DNA of 42,156 nt from a virus. The stretch spans positions 1 to 42,156 of the IMG/VR virus record IMGVR_UViG_3300043399_000057; one strand, given 5' to 3'. The position numbers and the translations under genes were made by a program. The notes beneath the pieces are model-generated. The model searched no databases. It saw only the letters and a program-made list of their open reading frames with translations, and had not been told where the DNA came from. Positions 22,565-31,302 of this stretch are shown here, one piece after another. Numbering within the stretch: the first letter of the stretch is position 1; the number at the start of each line of letters is the position of its first letter.

Positions 22565-23542
22565 TCAAACTAATGTATAAGTTAATGTTCGGTGGTTAGA
22601 CCAATATTTATAACCGATCTTTGTGACGATCTCATCTCCAGCATCTAGACCAATAGTTGACACTTTGAATTCAGCAGTGCCGTTCACTACAGGAATCTTA
22701 GTTTTTGCCAAGAAACCAGAGACTTGTTCTAGGTAGATATAATCAACATCAGCTGCTTGAACAGTTACGGTGACTGCTGTTTCTGATTGAGTTACGTTCA
22801 AGATATCAATAGCGTCCATTAGGCTTTCGTGCAGTTTGCCTACAACTCCACCAAATTCTAGTTCTGTATCAACATCTACACTGTGTGTTGCCCAACCAGT
22901 TGTATCAACACCAGCGTATGGATTACCGTTTAGATCATCATATGGAAGATCTTCGCTTATATTTTCAATTTCTTGAGGAACAATCAAAACCAAAACTATA
23001 TCTTCTGGAGTTGGGTTGTCTTTGGTCACAAAGAAAGAAAACACGTTTTCAGGAGCATACATTACCTTAGACTTTGTTGCCAAAGTAGAACCATATGCAT
23101 TGATGATATCAACTTTATTGATATTTTCTGGTTCTTTCGGTAAGAATGGTGTTTCTATTTCAGTAGAAATAGATGTCATCCATTCACTACGATTTTCTTC
23201 TATATTTTTCTTTAGCGTAGTAGGATTGATAGTATAAACACATTGCCCAGCTAGATTAGCAAAATTGTTTAGATCAATACTAATATCAACAAGCTGTCTA
23301 TTTTCAGTTTCATTTCTTAAGATGATAGTCAATACACTATCATCTTTTGTGATGTTATATTTGAAATTTACTGGTGCGCCCTCGTGCGCAGCGAACAATG
23401 TCTGGCTATTTTCAATGACTGAGTAATCAACACCTTCAATTTTAGCGGCTTCGACATGAGCTAGAACCCAAGCATCATCTATAAATTTCATCGCTGGATC
23501 AGCGTATCTTCTAATATGTTGTTTATGTTTTACATATTTCAT
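22565..23542 (-). CDS. Unknown beta-rich protein next to the tail fibre
   Basis: 325 residues, MKYVKHKQHIRRYADPAMKF to HRTLTYTLV, with AGGAATC ribosome site. The first 60 residues look helical, the middle holds extended strands (TIILRNETENRQLVDISIDL), and the last 90 resemble an Ig-like strand sandwich (SETAVTVTVQAADVDYIYL). No catalytic or metal motif and no signal peptide are seen. It starts 13 bases after the fibre gene stops and is closely coupled to it. It could be a second adhesin, a fibre chaperone or a scaffold for the radical SAM enzyme. I do not recognise the family. Confidence 0.75.
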   Translation of the reverse strand: MKYVKHKQHIRRYADPAMKFIDDAWVLAHVEAAKIEGVDYSVIENSQTLFAAHEGAPVNFKYNITKDDSVLTIILRNETENRQLVDISIDLNNFANLAGQCVYTINPTTLKKNIEENRSEWMTSISTEIETPFLPKEPENINKVDIINAYGSTLATKSKVMYAPENVFSFFVTKDNPTPEDIVLVLIVPQEIENISEDLPYDDLNGNPYAGVDTTGWATHSVDVDTELEFGGVVGKLHESLMDAIDILNVTQSETAVTVTVQAADVDYIYLEQVSGFLAKTKIPVVNGTAEFKVSTIGLDAGDEIVTKIGYKYWSNHRTLTYTLV

Positions 23543-23554
23543 TTCTGATTCCTA

Positions 23555-24742
23555 TTAGCAGTTACAGTTACAGTTTCTGCAGTTAGTAAAATGGTGGTGT
23601 GGATCCATATAACTACCAGTATCTAAGTGTAATCTAGACCAACAGTTGTTTGAATGGTGGTTTCCAGGTTGGTGTGCGTGGTTACCAGCGCCACCTGAGC
23701 GACCCCATGTCCATCCTTGGTCGTTGTGTTTAGTATTATGCGGAACCCAAGCACCATAGTTACCCAAGTCGTTGGTAAACTGAGAAAGGTGTCCAGGGCG
23801 ACCTGACACGTTACCCCATGCAACGCTAGAAGCAGAACCAGCGTTACCGCCGATGTTAGTAACAGTTAGAGCACCTGTCATACCTTGAACAGATGTTACA
23901 GGTACGTTAACAGTAACAGCGCCTGTCATACCTTGAACAGATGTTACGTTTGCATTGATTGTTGGGTTACCAGAAACACCATCACCGTTTGATATAGAAA
24001 TACCACTACCTGCAACTACAGATCTAACTGTGGCAGCGCCATCTGATGTTCTAACTACGATACCAGTCCCTGGAAGAGATGATAGCGCAGATAAATCAGA
24101 GTCGTACGGTTGAACGTGCGTACCGATTGTTAGACCAAGAGTGGCACGCGCAGTAGTTGCATCACCATCGTCTAACAAAGTTCTGGCATATGGTGTCAAG
24201 CTAGTAGTATCAGCAGTACCAAGACCTGTATAGTAAGGTAATGTATTGGCTGCAGATGTTGTAGAAGCTAGGGCATCTAACTCTAGATTCCATGCTTGCA
24301 CATCAGAACCAATGGCTAGACCCAAGTTAGTTCTAGCGCCAGCTGATGTAGATGAGCCAGTACCACCATCTGCGATTGCCAAGTCTGTGATACCTTGGAT
24401 CAAACCGCTGGTGATAGCTGCTTCGCCAGAAAACTTACCTGAGAAATTAGCAGCTGTGATTACGTTGGCTTCAAAGTTACCTGAAGCATCACGAACTACT
24501 GCAGAGCTTTTATCAGCACCAGCTGGTAGCAATACAGACGCGCTATAACCATCTAGTAAGTCGGCATCTAAACCAGAACCGCTACCGTCAACTGTTTTAA
24601 GTTTAGTTAAGATATCAGCTGCATTATAATCAACAGCTGTTAATTTTGTGGCTAATTCGTTGTTCAGGTTACTAAAGTTTGCATCGACTTCAGCGTTAGT
24701 CAGCGGACTTCCTTTAGTACCTCTTAATGTAATAACTGCCAT
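23555..24742 (-). CDS. Tail fibre protein with His-rich and alternating-Cys C-terminus
   Basis: 395 residues. The start [20 protein letters not shown] and following [13 protein letters not shown] are common to T4-like fibre proteins; the middle has tandem A-x-L-G-L-T/A-I-G and [13 protein letters not shown] repeats typical of trimeric fibre shafts. The last 60 residues change character: Gly/His-rich ([21 protein letters not shown]), ending NCRNCNCNC with Cys at 388, 391, 393 and 395. His and Cys could bind metal as T4 gp37 HxH motifs do, or be modified by the nearby radical SAM enzyme. It is at the T4 short-fibre/whisker position, upstream of the radical SAM cluster. GGAT is the only ribosome-site-like motif. 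Confidence 0.88.
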   Translation of the reverse strand: MAVITLRGTKGSPLTNAEVDANFSNLNNELATKLTAVDYNAADILTKLKTVDGSGSGLDADLLDGYSASVLLPAGADKSSAVVRDASGNFEANVITAANFSGKFSGEAAITSGLIQGITDLAIADGGTGSSTSAGARTNLGLAIGSDVQAWNLELDALASTTSAANTLPYYTGLGTADTTSLTPYARTLLDDGDATTARATLGLTIGTHVQPYDSDLSALSSLPGTGIVVRTSDGAATVRSVVAGSGISISNGDGVSGNPTINANVTSVQGMTGAVTVNVPVTSVQGMTGALTVTNIGGNAGSASSVAWGNVSGRPGHLSQFTNDLGNYGAWVPHNTKHNDQGWTWGRSGGAGNHAHQPGNHHSNNCWSRLHLDTGSYMDPHHHFTNCRNCNCNC

Positions 24743-24753
24743 TTAAGGATCCT

Positions 24754-24993
24754 TTATTTTTGCAAAATTTGGAGAATCAAAGATTTTATCTCTTGCAATT
24801 CATTCTTTATATTATTTATCTCTTTGGTATTATGAGAAATTTGATCCATCTTTTCCTTTTGGATTCTGGCTTCTTCTCTTCTCTGTAGATACCTTTGAAC
24901 TTCGGTCTTATCAGTATTTATGATAGCCCCGTTAGAGACATCCCTAACTAGGCTATCATGACCAGCAACCTTCAGTCTATCACGCACAAGCAA
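24754..24993 (-). CDS. Small coiled-coil protein upstream of the fibre
   Basis: 79 residues, MLVRDRLKVAGHDSLVRDVS followed by NGAIINTDKTEVQRYLQRRE and a heptad-like tail (NTKEINNIKNELQEIKSLIL). The opening 'LVRD..VAGH..L.RD...GAI.NTD' pattern is seen in small phage proteins encoded beside baseplate/tail genes. The start overlaps the end of the 2093-aa gene by 14 bases. It may be a structural connector or assembly factor. The function is unknown. Confidence 0.75.
   Translation of the reverse strand: MLVRDRLKVAGHDSLVRDVSNGAIINTDKTEVQRYLQRREEARIQKEKMDQISHNTKEINNIKNELQEIKSLILQILQK
24813..24820 (-). promoter_or_regulatory. Candidate late promoter for the fibre gene
   Basis: ATAAATAA on the minus strand, inside the 79-aa gene, 71 bases before the fibre ATG. 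Same box as before other structural genes, but intragenic copies occur elsewhere, so support is weak. Confidence 0.3.
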
Positions 24994-27900
24994 TAACTCT
25001 TAAATCTTTAATTCTAGGAACGGCTGAACTATTTGTTGACTTCATTACAATCTTAACAACGATATTGTCGAATGGAGCCATGTTATCGATAGTGTAATCA
25101 CAGTCGTAGAACGATTCATTTCCATTCTGAACTTTAACTAAATTGGAATCTGGTGTTGCCAGTGTATATTTAGTTGTTGTTAATTTAGTCTTGTCGCCAA
25201 CACAAGTCTTGTAGTATACAAGTACATCTGAAGAGTTAGGGATATTTGCAGCAAACTTAACTCTAACATTAGTAGATACGTTTTCCAACTTGACTGCAGA
25301 AGTAACGTACTTGCTTAGAGATGAGCTGCCGTTAGGTGAAATATCATCCAAGAACAGTTCTCTGATTGAAACAGTTGTACCGCTAACAGAACTCTCAGCA
25401 GTGAAAGTTGTGTCTAGAGTCAAGGTGCCAGTTGTGCCATCGTCTGCGTAACCAGTGATTAGAACAGTCTTGTTGTTAGCACCAGTTGTAGCGCCAGCAA
25501 TAGTGATGTACTTGCCGATAGAAGCAATAGCCATTGCAGTTCTAACTTCAGCGTCTGTAGATGTTATAGTACCACCAGCGGTAAAGTTAAACACACCGTC
25601 TGTGTGAGAGAAAATCTGCTTAACGTCTAACGCTGATACGTTGACATTAGACTCTGATGGGCTATTGATCTTGTTAGAGATAGCAATCAAACTTGTACGA
25701 GCAGTATCAATAACTGGTGACACTGCATCGTTAGAAGTTTGCAAACGAGCAGAGAATGTCAATGACTTGTTACCAGACATCAAGCTGTTTTCGTTTGGTT
25801 CAGAAGAAATAACTCTTGGAGTGTAGAAGTAGTTATTGTCCTTAACCAAGCAAGGAGAGAATCCTGTATCAATCACATAAGGAGTTTCGCCACCATCAAC
25901 AGACTTACCTGATGTAGTCTTCACTGAGAATGAAGCGTTTGTATCAGAGAATGTTTGCATCTGAACAGATGGAACCAATACGTCGTATTGAATGTTTGCA
26001 GTGGCTCTAACACCCAGACCACCAGCATATCCAGTAGATGTAGCTGCAGTAGTAGTTGCGATAGTATAAGAATTCATATCAACGTTTGAAATCAAGTGTT
26101 CTTTGTTGAACTCTGATGCTGGAATACCGTTGATTGCAGAAGCAACGCTGTCGATAACAACTCTAGAGCTAACAGTCATACCGTGGTCTTTGTGCCATAC
26201 ACGAACTGTTGTAGAACCTACAACAGTCTGGAATGGATCGTTTTCGATCTCAACGTATGGTAGAACGTCGTTAACAAACTCTACGTTACCGATAACGCTA
26301 GTGTCAAATTGTGCTCTGTAAATAGAGAACTTGATATCTTGGTTCTGATCAGCTGTCCATGTAGAAGCGTTTTGTGATTTAAACATAACACCAGCATAAG
26401 GCTGCTCAGAAATAGTTCTGCTAGTTCCAGGAATCGTATCACCTACGTTAGAGATCCAAACCTTGTAGTTGTTTGAATCAGACAGTAGAACAAAACAGTA
26501 TTCAGCGTTGTCTTGAACGTAAACAGGAGTTTCGAATGTAAACGATGTTGCTGTATTGTAGTCAGCGTATGATACATTGTCTAGAGTAACAGCAGTGTAA
26601 CCAGCAGCAACTGGGTCTTCGCCAGCAACTGGAGCGTTAACAACTTCTGGCTTTAGAGTAACTCTAGAGAATGGAAGAATATTCTTACCTGGATATCCAT
26701 TTACCATCTCTCTGATTTCAAGAGAAACTGGCACTGCAACATCTTTAGTTGCAAAGAACACATCAATCTTTGTCAAGAAAGCACCACCCTTTTGCTGAAC
26801 CAAGAATGATTGAGCAAGTGGATCGTACCAACCTGTGTCTGAAACAACGCGCTCAGATGTTTGGTAGATTGTTTGTCTAGCTTCTGGATCGTCGTTTGGA
26901 CCAATAACTTCTTTAACCAACTCTGCGTTACGAACAGCGTTGATGATAGATTGTTTAGTCTCTAGAACACCTTGTGCTCTGTACATACCACGACCACGAG
27001 ATGTGAATTGTCCGTTAACAGTTGGAGTGTCTACCAACTTCAATTCTCTAGAACCAGTGCGGAATCTAACTGAATCTGTGTTAGGGATATTGAACAAGAA
27101 GTTAACTTCACCGTTCTTGTTAGAAACCAGAGTAGTTGGAGTTGATACAGAAACAACAGTACCTGTTGCTCCAGAAACAGAACCAGAGAATGACTGCCCA
27201 ACTGCAAATGTACCTTTAACGTTAGCCAATTCTAGAGTTAATGTATCTGTTTCTGGATCGATAGACTTGCTAATAACTACGGCAGAAGCAGTTTCTAGAG
27301 AGTTGGTAATAACATCACCACGGTTCAAGCAAACTTGAGAATCACCGTTAATTCTACGCTTTGTTTCAGAAGAAGCGCCACCAACGTTTGTGTCAGTGTC
27401 AAATACACCAACTCCAGCTGTGTACACCATTTTAATAGATGGTGTAACAAAAGAAGAAATGTCGATGTCATCAAAGAATGGATAGAAACGTGTTTCTGGC
27501 TTCATACCCTTTACCTGAACTAGAATATTTCTAGAACGGATGTAAGGAATTGTTGCAGTAGAAACAACACGTTCACCAACTTGTTGATAATCAGTCTTTG
27601 TCGCTAACTTAGTTCTGATGCCAGTTCTTGATTGACCAACTGGTGTAGCCAAAACTTCACTTACAACTTGACGGATAGCCCAGCCACCTGCTTCTGGACC
27701 AACACCGAATTTTGCATCAAGGGCAGCACCGCCATCGCCACTACGACGATCAGCAGAGTAGCTACGTGTACCTTGAGAAATTGGTTGACCAATCCACTCA
27801 TCTTTCCAAGCACCCCAAACAGTACCATAACCGTTTTCTTGGATAGTGCCAGACTTGATTGCCAACTCGCGAATCAAGTTGTAGTTACCTTCTACATTAA

Positions 27901-30900
27901 TGATGTCTGGAGCAACTTTGTTAGTTTCAAACCAATCATCAGAAGGTGGGTTGATGCTAACGTTACCCAAGAATGTAAAGATTGCAAATGGGTTAATGTT
28001 TTCTAGTCTAGAAGCATATTCTTGCTTGACCAAAACTTTGTTTGCAATGATAGGCAATGTGATAACATCACCATTGATCTGGTAGTTAGAACTATCGCGT
28101 TGGATATCAGTAGAGTTCTTTTCCAACAGATTAACGTTTTTCATAGTGTAGAATGGACGCAACTCACCATTGTTCATGTCAATAGAACAGTAGTAGTCAG
28201 GAGAGCCGACGTTACCGATATTGTTACCAGTAAAGTTATCTACAATGAAACCATTCTTTGTTCTGTCTAGACCGTACTCGTCTGTTATCTTAAGAGACTG
28301 AGTTTCTTGCTCTAGTAGAGAAAGAGAAGTGTAGTATTCTAAGTTGTTGATTCTAGTTTCTAGCTTACCAATGTCGCGCATTGTGTAACGCTTGTTTTCT
28401 AGTTTCTGAACATTAACGTTGTTTGACTTAGTGCCAAATGTGTATGGTTCTAGTGTGATGTTATACAACACCATACCCAAAGCTGGATCTTGAGGGTCAC
28501 CTGGATTTAGAGATGATACGCCAGCAACAGAGAAGAATTTACCGTTGAAGTCGATAGCAATCTTATCTTTTCTAGCAAGGTAGTAGCTAAAGTCTGCTAG
28601 GATGTCAATACCACGTTTTGGAATTGATGTTAGAGAAGAACCTGTGCCAATAAAGTTTCTAGTAGAACCAGCGCTCTTGTTGGCTACACGTGGTCTAAAG
28701 TCAATTGCATCGCGGCAGTTAGCGGGGATTGACTTGTAATCAATGTTTGTGTAAGAGTTAACATCAAAGTAGTCACCAACACCATGTTCGAAATATTCGT
28801 ACTGGATTCTGATTGGGCTGTTTGGAGCGCTATAAGACGCTTTAAGAATTAGTCTACCTAGATCATAGTGTGTTGTGCGTTGACCATCATCAAACTCGTA
28901 GAAGTCTGTGATGTCTGTTGTGTAATCTTCTGGCGCTGGAGTTGAACCAAACGCAAAACCACTAGCCATTTTAACACTAATCAATCTAAACACGTCAGCG
29001 TGTTCTAGCAAGATAGTAGATGCTTTGGCGTCAGAAGCGCTAGTCAAAGTCATTGGTGTTGCTGTTGTTAGAGTCTTTGTTTTCTCGAAAGAAGAACCAG
29101 AACGAACAACAGCTGCAATAACAGAGATAGAACGGTTTGCTCTGCCAGATGGAACCAATACAGTCAAGTTAGAACCAGATGGAGTCACAGAGTCTGGTGT
29201 GAATACTTCACCGCCTGCAGTGGCATCGTTATCAATAAAGATATAGTTGTCTGTTTCTGCGTAAGAAGCAAATGTACCAGAGATAGAGAATGTAACTGAT
29301 GTGCCAGTTGCAGTCTGGGTAATCTTTTGGTAGCATGTATAGCTAGTGTCGTTGATACCACCAGTACCAGCTTGACGCATAGATCTAACAGCGTAGTATG
29401 GTAGTGGGAACAACAGAGAGTTATTTCCTGGTTCTACAATTTCTGTTGTTGCCAAGCTATATGCTTTGCCTGTGAACGAGAATGTAGATGGAACAGTCGC
29501 TGCTTCTTGGCTAGATGGATTAGCAGTAATACGAACCATCTGTCCGTCGACTACGATGTAATCACCTGCAGAAAGATCTGTCTGGAATGATGTTCCAACA
29601 CCAGTTAGTGTACCGCCAGAAGCGCTAACAGAACCAGAAAGAGTAGATGTTACTGGATCAATATCAGCAGAGAAGCTCAACTGAGGATCTCCAGAAACGC
29701 TGTAGTAGAATGATTTTACATCGCGGTTGAAGTCAAACCCGTTGTTCATTTGAACATCGAATAGACCAAGTTTATAAACAGAAGATGTGTTAAACGGCAA
29801 GCCAGTGTGCCATTCAATAAAGCGAATACGGGCAGTACCAATATTGTTACCAACTGCAGTACCGCGACCGCTAGATCCTGTTATTTGATCATACAAACGA
29901 ATTGTGTCATATGAGTCAACTGGTGGCAAGTTGTTCACGTTCTTAACAAGAACATAATTACCAACAGTGGCTGGAATAATAGCGTCAACGGCTTGAGCGT
30001 ATTCTCTGGACTTTGATACTGGAAGATATGTTGTTGAGTCTTTTTCGATCTCATAACCGCGAACATATGCCTTACCAGCTTCTAGTCCGATAGCTAGTTT
30101 TGTTTCATCGCCATTCAAGTAGATACCACGGTTGTAAGCTGGAGCTTCTGTGTATTCCCAGTTGATACCTGTAGAACCTGGACCGTCATATGCAGTTCCA
30201 GTTGTATGAGTTGGAGCAGTTGTTACAGATGAGCCGCTGTTTTTCGCAACGTATAAGTTACCGCCGTGTGCAACAATATCACCAATCAAATAGCTAGTGT
30301 TCTGAGCCCAAGCGCCACGATCGTTGTTACGGTGTTCTCTGATATCGATTGCAAATTCTTTTACAGTGTAGTCACCAGATTCGTCGTAAGTTCTACGAGC
30401 CAATTCTTTGCCAATCAAAGAATACTCTGTTGTCTTAACGATTGTGTCTACAGTACCATTGTTAACACGAATCAATTCTACAAAGTCTTGATCGTCTGTA
30501 TCATCAAGTGCTTTCTTAATAAGAATCAACTCAATGTAGTAACGGTGAGCGCCTGGAGCAGCAAAGTTGTAGCTGTTTTGTGCATTGTCCAAAAGAGTTT
30601 CGTCTTCTTCTGGAGTAATAACTTTCTCACTAACATCCAAACCAACTCTGTATGTTGGGCTATTTGAATATTTTTCTAGAATAATTGTTTGTTCTTCAAC
30701 TAAACAGAAGTGACCATTGATGTAGTAGACACCTTCTTTAACTGTGGCCAAAGAACCTTTACCGACTGCTCCAGTAGAAGCAGCTTGGAAAGAGTAAGCA
30801 CCGTCTTCAGTCTGAATAACTTCAGAGTTTGAGAATGTTTTTGTTTGTCCATCATTACCTGAGTTTAGATAACGGACATACAATGTTGTTGGATCAGATT

Positions 30901-31261
30901 CTTCAGCGCTTTGAGTTTTGATAACTTGCGCCTTCACGCCGCTAGAACCAATGATAATCTGATCTTTAAGGCTAGTCAAAAATGTTTCGACTGCAACGCC
31001 AGAGTACAAGGAAACTAATTTAACGTAATCAGAACCTTGGTTTTGTTGTGTTACAGTTTCAACAGACGCTTGACCTGGAATGACCATAGCACCTTGCTTA
31101 AAGATAGCATCGCCATGTCTCTTAATTTGATTCTGCAGAATAGTCTGCATTTGAGTAAGTTCACGTGCTTGAACTGCAAATGAAGGGCGATACAAGATTC
31201 GGTAAAACTTTTTACCTTCTTCAAAGTCATCATTATACGGTTCTGTGTTGAAATCTATCAT
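24980..31261 (-). CDS. 10: Giant DUF4815 virion protein, gp10-like baseplate/fibre connector
   Basis: 2093 residues. The N-terminus IDFNTEPYNDDFEEGKKFYR then RPSFAVQARELTQMQTILQ and the KQGAMVIPG segment are the DUF4815 signature found in large structural proteins at the gp9/gp10 position of cyanophage-type genomes. A carbohydrate-binding-like module lies at about residues 318-372 (WAQNTSYLIGDIVAHGGNLY, TAPTHTTG). The long remainder is beta-rich. It probably forms the baseplate periphery to which fibres attach, a role split over gp9, gp10, gp11 and gp12 in T4. An ATAAATAA box lies 34 bases upstream of the ATG. The symbol 10 is by position and cyanophage usage, not proven. Confidence 0.8.
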   Translation of the reverse strand: MIDFNTEPYNDDFEEGKKFYRILYRPSFAVQARELTQMQTILQNQIKRHGDAIFKQGAMVIPGQASVETVTQQNQGSDYVKLVSLYSGVAVETFLTSLKDQIIIGSSGVKAQVIKTQSAEESDPTTLYVRYLNSGNDGQTKTFSNSEVIQTEDGAYSFQAASTGAVGKGSLATVKEGVYYINGHFCLVEEQTIILEKYSNSPTYRVGLDVSEKVITPEEDETLLDNAQNSYNFAAPGAHRYYIELILIKKALDDTDDQDFVELIRVNNGTVDTIVKTTEYSLIGKELARRTYDESGDYTVKEFAIDIREHRNNDRGAWAQNTSYLIGDIVAHGGNLYVAKNSGSSVTTAPTHTTGTAYDGPGSTGINWEYTEAPAYNRGIYLNGDETKLAIGLEAGKAYVRGYEIEKDSTTYLPVSKSREYAQAVDAIIPATVGNYVLVKNVNNLPPVDSYDTIRLYDQITGSSGRGTAVGNNIGTARIRFIEWHTGLPFNTSSVYKLGLFDVQMNNGFDFNRDVKSFYYSVSGDPQLSFSADIDPVTSTLSGSVSASGGTLTGVGTSFQTDLSAGDYIVVDGQMVRITANPSSQEAATVPSTFSFTGKAYSLATTEIVEPGNNSLLFPLPYYAVRSMRQAGTGGINDTSYTCYQKITQTATGTSVTFSISGTFASYAETDNYIFIDNDATAGGEVFTPDSVTPSGSNLTVLVPSGRANRSISVIAAVVRSGSSFEKTKTLTTATPMTLTSASDAKASTILLEHADVFRLISVKMASGFAFGSTPAPEDYTTDITDFYEFDDGQRTTHYDLGRLILKASYSAPNSPIRIQYEYFEHGVGDYFDVNSYTNIDYKSIPANCRDAIDFRPRVANKSAGSTRNFIGTGSSLTSIPKRGIDILADFSYYLARKDKIAIDFNGKFFSVAGVSSLNPGDPQDPALGMVLYNITLEPYTFGTKSNNVNVQKLENKRYTMRDIGKLETRINNLEYYTSLSLLEQETQSLKITDEYGLDRTKNGFIVDNFTGNNIGNVGSPDYYCSIDMNNGELRPFYTMKNVNLLEKNSTDIQRDSSNYQINGDVITLPIIANKVLVKQEYASRLENINPFAIFTFLGNVSINPPSDDWFETNKVAPDIINVEGNYNLIRELAIKSGTIQENGYGTVWGAWKDEWIGQPISQGTRSYSADRRSGDGGAALDAKFGVGPEAGGWAIRQVVSEVLATPVGQSRTGIRTKLATKTDYQQVGERVVSTATIPYIRSRNILVQVKGMKPETRFYPFFDDIDISSFVTPSIKMVYTAGVGVFDTDTNVGGASSETKRRINGDSQVCLNRGDVITNSLETASAVVISKSIDPETDTLTLELANVKGTFAVGQSFSGSVSGATGTVVSVSTPTTLVSNKNGEVNFLFNIPNTDSVRFRTGSRELKLVDTPTVNGQFTSRGRGMYRAQGVLETKQSIINAVRNAELVKEVIGPNDDPEARQTIYQTSERVVSDTGWYDPLAQSFLVQQKGGAFLTKIDVFFATKDVAVPVSLEIREMVNGYPGKNILPFSRVTLKPEVVNAPVAGEDPVAAGYTAVTLDNVSYADYNTATSFTFETPVYVQDNAEYCFVLLSDSNNYKVWISNVGDTIPGTSRTISEQPYAGVMFKSQNASTWTADQNQDIKFSIYRAQFDTSVIGNVEFVNDVLPYVEIENDPFQTVVGSTTVRVWHKDHGMTVSSRVVIDSVASAINGIPASEFNKEHLISNVDMNSYTIATTTAATSTGYAGGLGVRATANIQYDVLVPSVQMQTFSDTNASFSVKTTSGKSVDGGETPYVIDTGFSPCLVKDNNYFYTPRVISSEPNENSLMSGNKSLTFSARLQTSNDAVSPVIDTARTSLIAISNKINSPSESNVNVSALDVKQIFSHTDGVFNFTAGGTITSTDAEVRTAMAIASIGKYITIAGATTGANNKTVLITGYADDGTTGTLTLDTTFTAESSVSGTTVSIRELFLDDISPNGSSSLSKYVTSAVKLENVSTNVRVKFAANIPNSSDVLVYYKTCVGDKTKLTTTKYTLATPDSNLVKVQNGNESFYDCDYTIDNMAPFDNIVVKIVMKSTNSSAVPRIKDLRVIACA
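30146..30310 (-). other. Carbohydrate-binding-like module in the gp10-like protein
   Basis: Residues about 318-372: aromatic W...Y..G..V...G.LY spacing followed by TAPTHTTG and INWEY, like small ChiC-type carbohydrate-binding modules. The same pattern recurs twice in the gp8-like wedge. Confidence 0.6.
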
Positions 31262-31294
31262 TCTTTTTACTCTCGAAAAATTATTTGTTATACA

Positions 31295-31302
31295 TTATTT
31301 AT
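31295..31302 (-). promoter_or_regulatory. Candidate late promoter before the 2093-aa gene
   Basis: ATAAATAA on the minus strand, overlapping the stop of the gp8-like gene and 34 bases before the ATG at 31261. Confidence 0.45.

Noticed and set aside
26940-30667. Plus-strand ORFs of 70-133 codons opposite the 2093-aa gene
   Set aside because: They are antisense shadows of a gene with clear domain signatures and show no ribosome sites or sensible protein composition.
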